The notes under the pieces are model-generated. The model made no database searches. It was given only the letters and a program-made list of their open reading frames with translations, and was not told where the DNA came from. DNA of 64,000 nucleotides from Gonatopus flavifemur. Lineage: Eukaryota; Arthropoda; Insecta; Hymenoptera; Dryinidae. The DNA lies in the NCBI GenBank assembly GCA_018340375.1, contig JAFFJZ010000001.1, positions 68,130,001 through 68,194,000 on the forward strand. Direction: 5' to 3'. The position numbers and the translations under genes were made by a program. Shown one piece after another: positions 60,841 through 64,000 of the stretch. Within the stretch, counting starts at the first letter, position 1. Each line of letters opens with the position of its first letter.

Positions 60841-60960
60841 TTGCAGTTAGCCATGGCATTCGCTCAACCTCGGCAATGCCTGCTGCTGTAGATTCAGGTA
60901 ATTTCTCTCCTACTTTTGTAATGATACAATTCCAAAGCTCCTCCACCCCCTCTAGCTTCA
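60780..60960. other. GC-raised segment, possible small exon
   Basis: The segment is about 50% GC in AT-rich surroundings. On the + strand, TTTGCAG (ending 60846) and CAG/GTAATT (donor 60898) enclose 51 nt. One frame reads SHGIRSTSAMPAAVDS, and another contains a start in a good context (GCCATGG) that stops after 12 codons. On the - strand a 61-codon frame reads EELWNCIITKVGEKLPESTA and onward, with a weak likeness to the C-terminal ELW...LPES...MP pattern of Tc1-type transposases. I cannot decide between a small exon, a transposase relic and chance. Confidence 0.2.
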
Positions 60961-61790
60961 TCGTTATTTCTAATGGACTCGATTATAAATCTGAAAAATT
61001 TCATTACGTTGCATGAAGATCAAGAGTCGTGTGAAAAAGAGCATAATTTGTTGATTCTGGGAGTCTGCCTGTTTCTAATATTCTACCGAACGCTCGTTGT
61101 TCTCGCTGAAAGAAAATTCCTTAATATTCATCATAATTTGAGATTGAACTCGAAGTACGGTGCACACTGTTCCAGAAATCAATTTCACGAACAGCACAGT
61201 TATTTTGTTTTCAAAATACCTTCCATTTGTTTGATCGTTACTTGAATTTTACGCTAATTCTTGGAAGAGAATTCTTTTCGCGTGTCGGAATAGTGAAAAG
61301 CTTGTTAATATGCAAACCAACAATTTCAGTTCTTACTCTCAACCGTTTAGTGACCCAACAAATCTCACTTGACCTGAATTAGCAGAAAACATTGTCAAAA
61401 TATCATGTAAAAAATTGGATACAAGAATCTTTATGGATACAAAATCAAATTCAATATCCACTACAAAGAGGGAAAAGCCACAAATAATTTTGACGATCGA
61501 TTCAGTTTATGTAAAGGATTTACTAGATTTCACGAGATTGGGAATCGAGTTTTTCTATTCTTTTTACAGATGAATGACGAGGTACGCAAGAGAGGTATGT
61601 ATTCCGCTATCGTTGAAAGCCAACAAGCGAGCAAGAGAGAAATAAAGGATAAAAGGGAGGGGGGAAACGATGTGCGTGATCGGTCTCGCCATAATTATGG
61701 TACGTCCTTTTCTCTCTCCTCTTTGCTTTAGTTATAGATGTCTGGCGTCTGGAACTTACGCAAGGATATTGAGAGGACAAAAGTATTTTA
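60961..61790. other. Non-coding stretch
   Basis: No supported exon. The 90-codon frame at 60973-61245 has a hydrophobic stretch (LILGVCLFLIFYRTLVVLA) but no splice context or family I recognise. Confidence 0.35.
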
Positions 61791-62307
61791 GGAGGGTAAA
61801 AGACAAAGATATTGGGTAAAGAGAAGGTGGCGAGAGGAGTAGCAGCAGTAGTGGTGGTGGTGGTGGTAGTACTTTGTCGCTGGTAGTCGTCATTGCGTTG
61901 GTATCCATGCGCGCAAAAAAGAAGAGAAACAAAAAAGGAAAGAAAAAATATCTCTTCTCAGACGGAGAAAGATGGGAAAAAATCTTGGTGGATTTTGTGT
62001 GTGGGGTGTATTGATGTGGTATATAGATGTACAGATAAGGATGGATAGGGAATGGAAGAACAAAATGTTGGGGCGGGAATTGGAGGAGGGGGTGCTAAAA
62101 GGACGACTACTACAGTGGCGGCGACGACGACAACAACGGCAACGACAGGGAAGGCTACGAACTACGACCATCACTACCGAGTCCAAAGATCTCCAGAGGG
62201 TGGGAAAAATCTTTGTCGGTGAGGTCGCTCGTCGGTCATGGACCGAAAGACTCTACTCGATCCGCGACTGGTTGAAAAGCGTGAAGGAAACCGAGTCAAG
62301 TCGAGGG
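61790..62307 (+). promoter_or_regulatory. Candidate promoter / first exon island, purine-rich
   Basis: AGCAGCAGTAGTGG repeats pass into (GTG)n at 61847-61868, then strongly purine-rich sequence, a GC-rich patch with GGCGGCGACGACGAC words (62116-62135), and two possible + strand donors: GTGAGG at 62219 and GTGAGA at 62308. A 120-codon + frame (61972-62334) is Arg/Gln-rich in the middle and reads WTERLYSIRDWLKSVKETES near the end. I recognise no domain, and the frame depends on repeat composition. It could be a 5' exon, coding or not. Confidence 0.3.
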
Positions 62308-62355
62308 GTGAGAGAGAGTCGAGGACCTAAATAGGCGATATATGTACACGTGCTG

Positions 62356-62382
62356 CATACATACATACATACGTACGTACGT
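62356..62382. repeat. CATA/CGTA tetranucleotide repeat
   Basis: (CATA)n changes to (CGTA)n. Confidence 0.9.
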
Positions 62383-64000
62383 AAAAATAGGGGTTGAAGA
62401 GAAAACACGTATAAAGAAGAGGGAAGAGAAAAGAATGGTTTAGGGAGGGAGGAAATAATCGTCGAGCTTCATGGATGTATTAGAGTCGGTAGTCGGTGTC
62501 AATTCATATCCCTGATTAGTAACCTTCTCGTTCCTCCCTTATAAAAGTGTGATGCATAAGAGGGGCTCCACTTAATTTTCTGAACAAAATTTCATGAATA
62601 TCAAAATAAATCGATCGGTCTAGGGAAAATAATGCGATAACGATTTTATTCAACATCTTTCTCGGATCAGATATTCATCGCATCGATTCGGTTTTATATT
62701 CAAAGGAGAAAGGGGAGAAAGAGAGGGAAATAAGAGTGAATGGTGTATTACGGGAATATTGTGTTGGGATTCTCTCTTTGAATTTTATGTGGAGAATGAA
62801 TTATTATTATATATATATATATTTTTTTCATGTCATGGGATCATCAGGTTTTATTTCCTTCGTTCATTTTAGAATTCGTCAGATTTTTATTGCGATACGT
62901 GATCAATAAATTTGGGTCTTTGAATGACCCTGGTGGACGAAAGGGACAGTTTTTTCTTGCCATCGTCATTTCTTATCCAAAAAATGTCTTCCCAAAATCG
63001 GGTATAAAAAGAATGAAAAGAATAAAAATGGCTAGCTTGGTTGATAATTGTGCAGTAAAAGTATTTCAAATTATTTGCTTGTGATAGTTGTGCCATTCGT
63101 AGGAATTTCGAAGATCAGTTTTTGTTGAGAAAATATAATAAATAAAAATTGATCCTAAAATTTGATTGAATCAGGCTCGATACAATTGATTTTTGACATT
63201 AATTCTTCTTCGAATTCGAGAGTTTTCTTCAAGTAGAGTTTGTCATTGCTGTTCTTAATATTCATGAAATATCCTTCAATATGTAGAAATGGAAGCTCAT
63301 CTGGTATTCATGAATCTTATCCAACATGTAATGGATTTGAAGTACATCGGATAAAATCCTGATCACATTATTTTTATATTCATGAAGGGGGAAGATAGTT
63401 TTAAAGAAACACACATGCGTGTATACGCTTGCGTAGAGGCAAAGCGGAATTAAAAATTGTATTTCTCTCTTCTTTTTAATCAGTGGGAAATTTCGTATAA
63501 AGTCGTGCGGATTTGGGTTGAATTATGTAACGTATTAAATTATATCGATTTTATCATATAAGAATCCGAATAAACCAATAAATCACATATGGGGGAGCTT
63601 TATGAAATATGCCATAACCACGAGAATGGTTCCATTCTTCGACGATAAATCACGCCCTCTTGTTTCGCACCCCCCTTTGAAAGAAACCCCTCAATAATAT
63701 TCATCCAAGTGAACCTTGAATGTTAGTACTACAATATATTACGCGAGAACCGTAGTGCGACGAATAAGTAATTTACGTCGATGGATTTTATTCTCCTATC
63801 GCTTTACGTCGAAGAACAATACGACGAATAAAGAAGTTGATTTAATGACATGTAGAAATAGGCTTTTTATGTTATTTATCCTGCAGAGGCAATGAGAGGA
63901 ATTTCAAGGAAATATTCTCAATTACTGTATTGAAATCTGTTGCGAATACATTTGTGCTCTACTCTTCAAATCCGGAGTGAAAAAATTTTTGAAATTCACT
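62383..64000. other. Non-coding stretch to the window end
   Basis: It holds a TA run (62808-62822) and repeated ATATTCATGAA words at 63260-63385. No exon was seen. Confidence 0.45.

Overview
The window looks like nuclear DNA of an insect. It is AT-rich, CpG is not obviously depleted, and it carries many short microsatellites (GA, TA, TTC, CTG) and many small palindromic, non-autonomous DNA transposons. A hymenopteran such as a parasitoid wasp or sawfly is my best guess from general texture; no gene proves it. There are no prokaryote-style genes, operons, tRNAs or rRNAs, and no CRISPR array. Nearly all of the 60-200 codon open frames are chance frames in AT-rich or low-complexity DNA.

I trust only one protein-coding exon: 42328-42514 on the + strand. 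It has an intact acceptor and a consensus donor (GTAAGT), is much more GC-rich than its flanks, and encodes an Arg/Glu-rich stretch followed by an Ala/Gly- and His-rich stretch. Its tens of kilobases of non-coding flank suggest that most of the window is long-intron sequence of one + strand gene. A textbook-looking recursive splice site (pyrimidine tract, CAG, GTATGT) at 4782/4783, on the same strand, fits that model. I could not identify the gene.

Several islands of 0.3-1.2 kb stand out as GC-richer, strongly purine- or pyrimidine-biased and full of GAGA repeats: about 1.3-1.7, 12.6-13.2, 20.8-22.8, 30.0-30.6, 33.2-33.5, 35.4-35.85, 44.64-45.05, 47.1-47.3, 55.0-55.75 and 61.8-62.4 kb. Three contain a Pho/YY1-like GGCCAT core. 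Three end in good + strand splice donors (22838, 55516, 62308). They are candidate promoters with non-coding first exons, or GAGA/Pho regulatory elements.

The rest is dominated by mobile-element debris. The clearest elements are a 1,679-bp hAT-type element with a perfect 8-bp target duplication (51966-53644), a TA-flanked CAGGGTGTCCCA element (48659-49032) and a TTAA-flanked piggyBac-like miniature element (24254-24472). There are two copies each of two palindromic families near 18-24 kb, plus an unusual group of islands built from variants of a short self-complementary word and often bounded by an ACACGGARAAAA-like end. The last group is the best candidate for something not well described.
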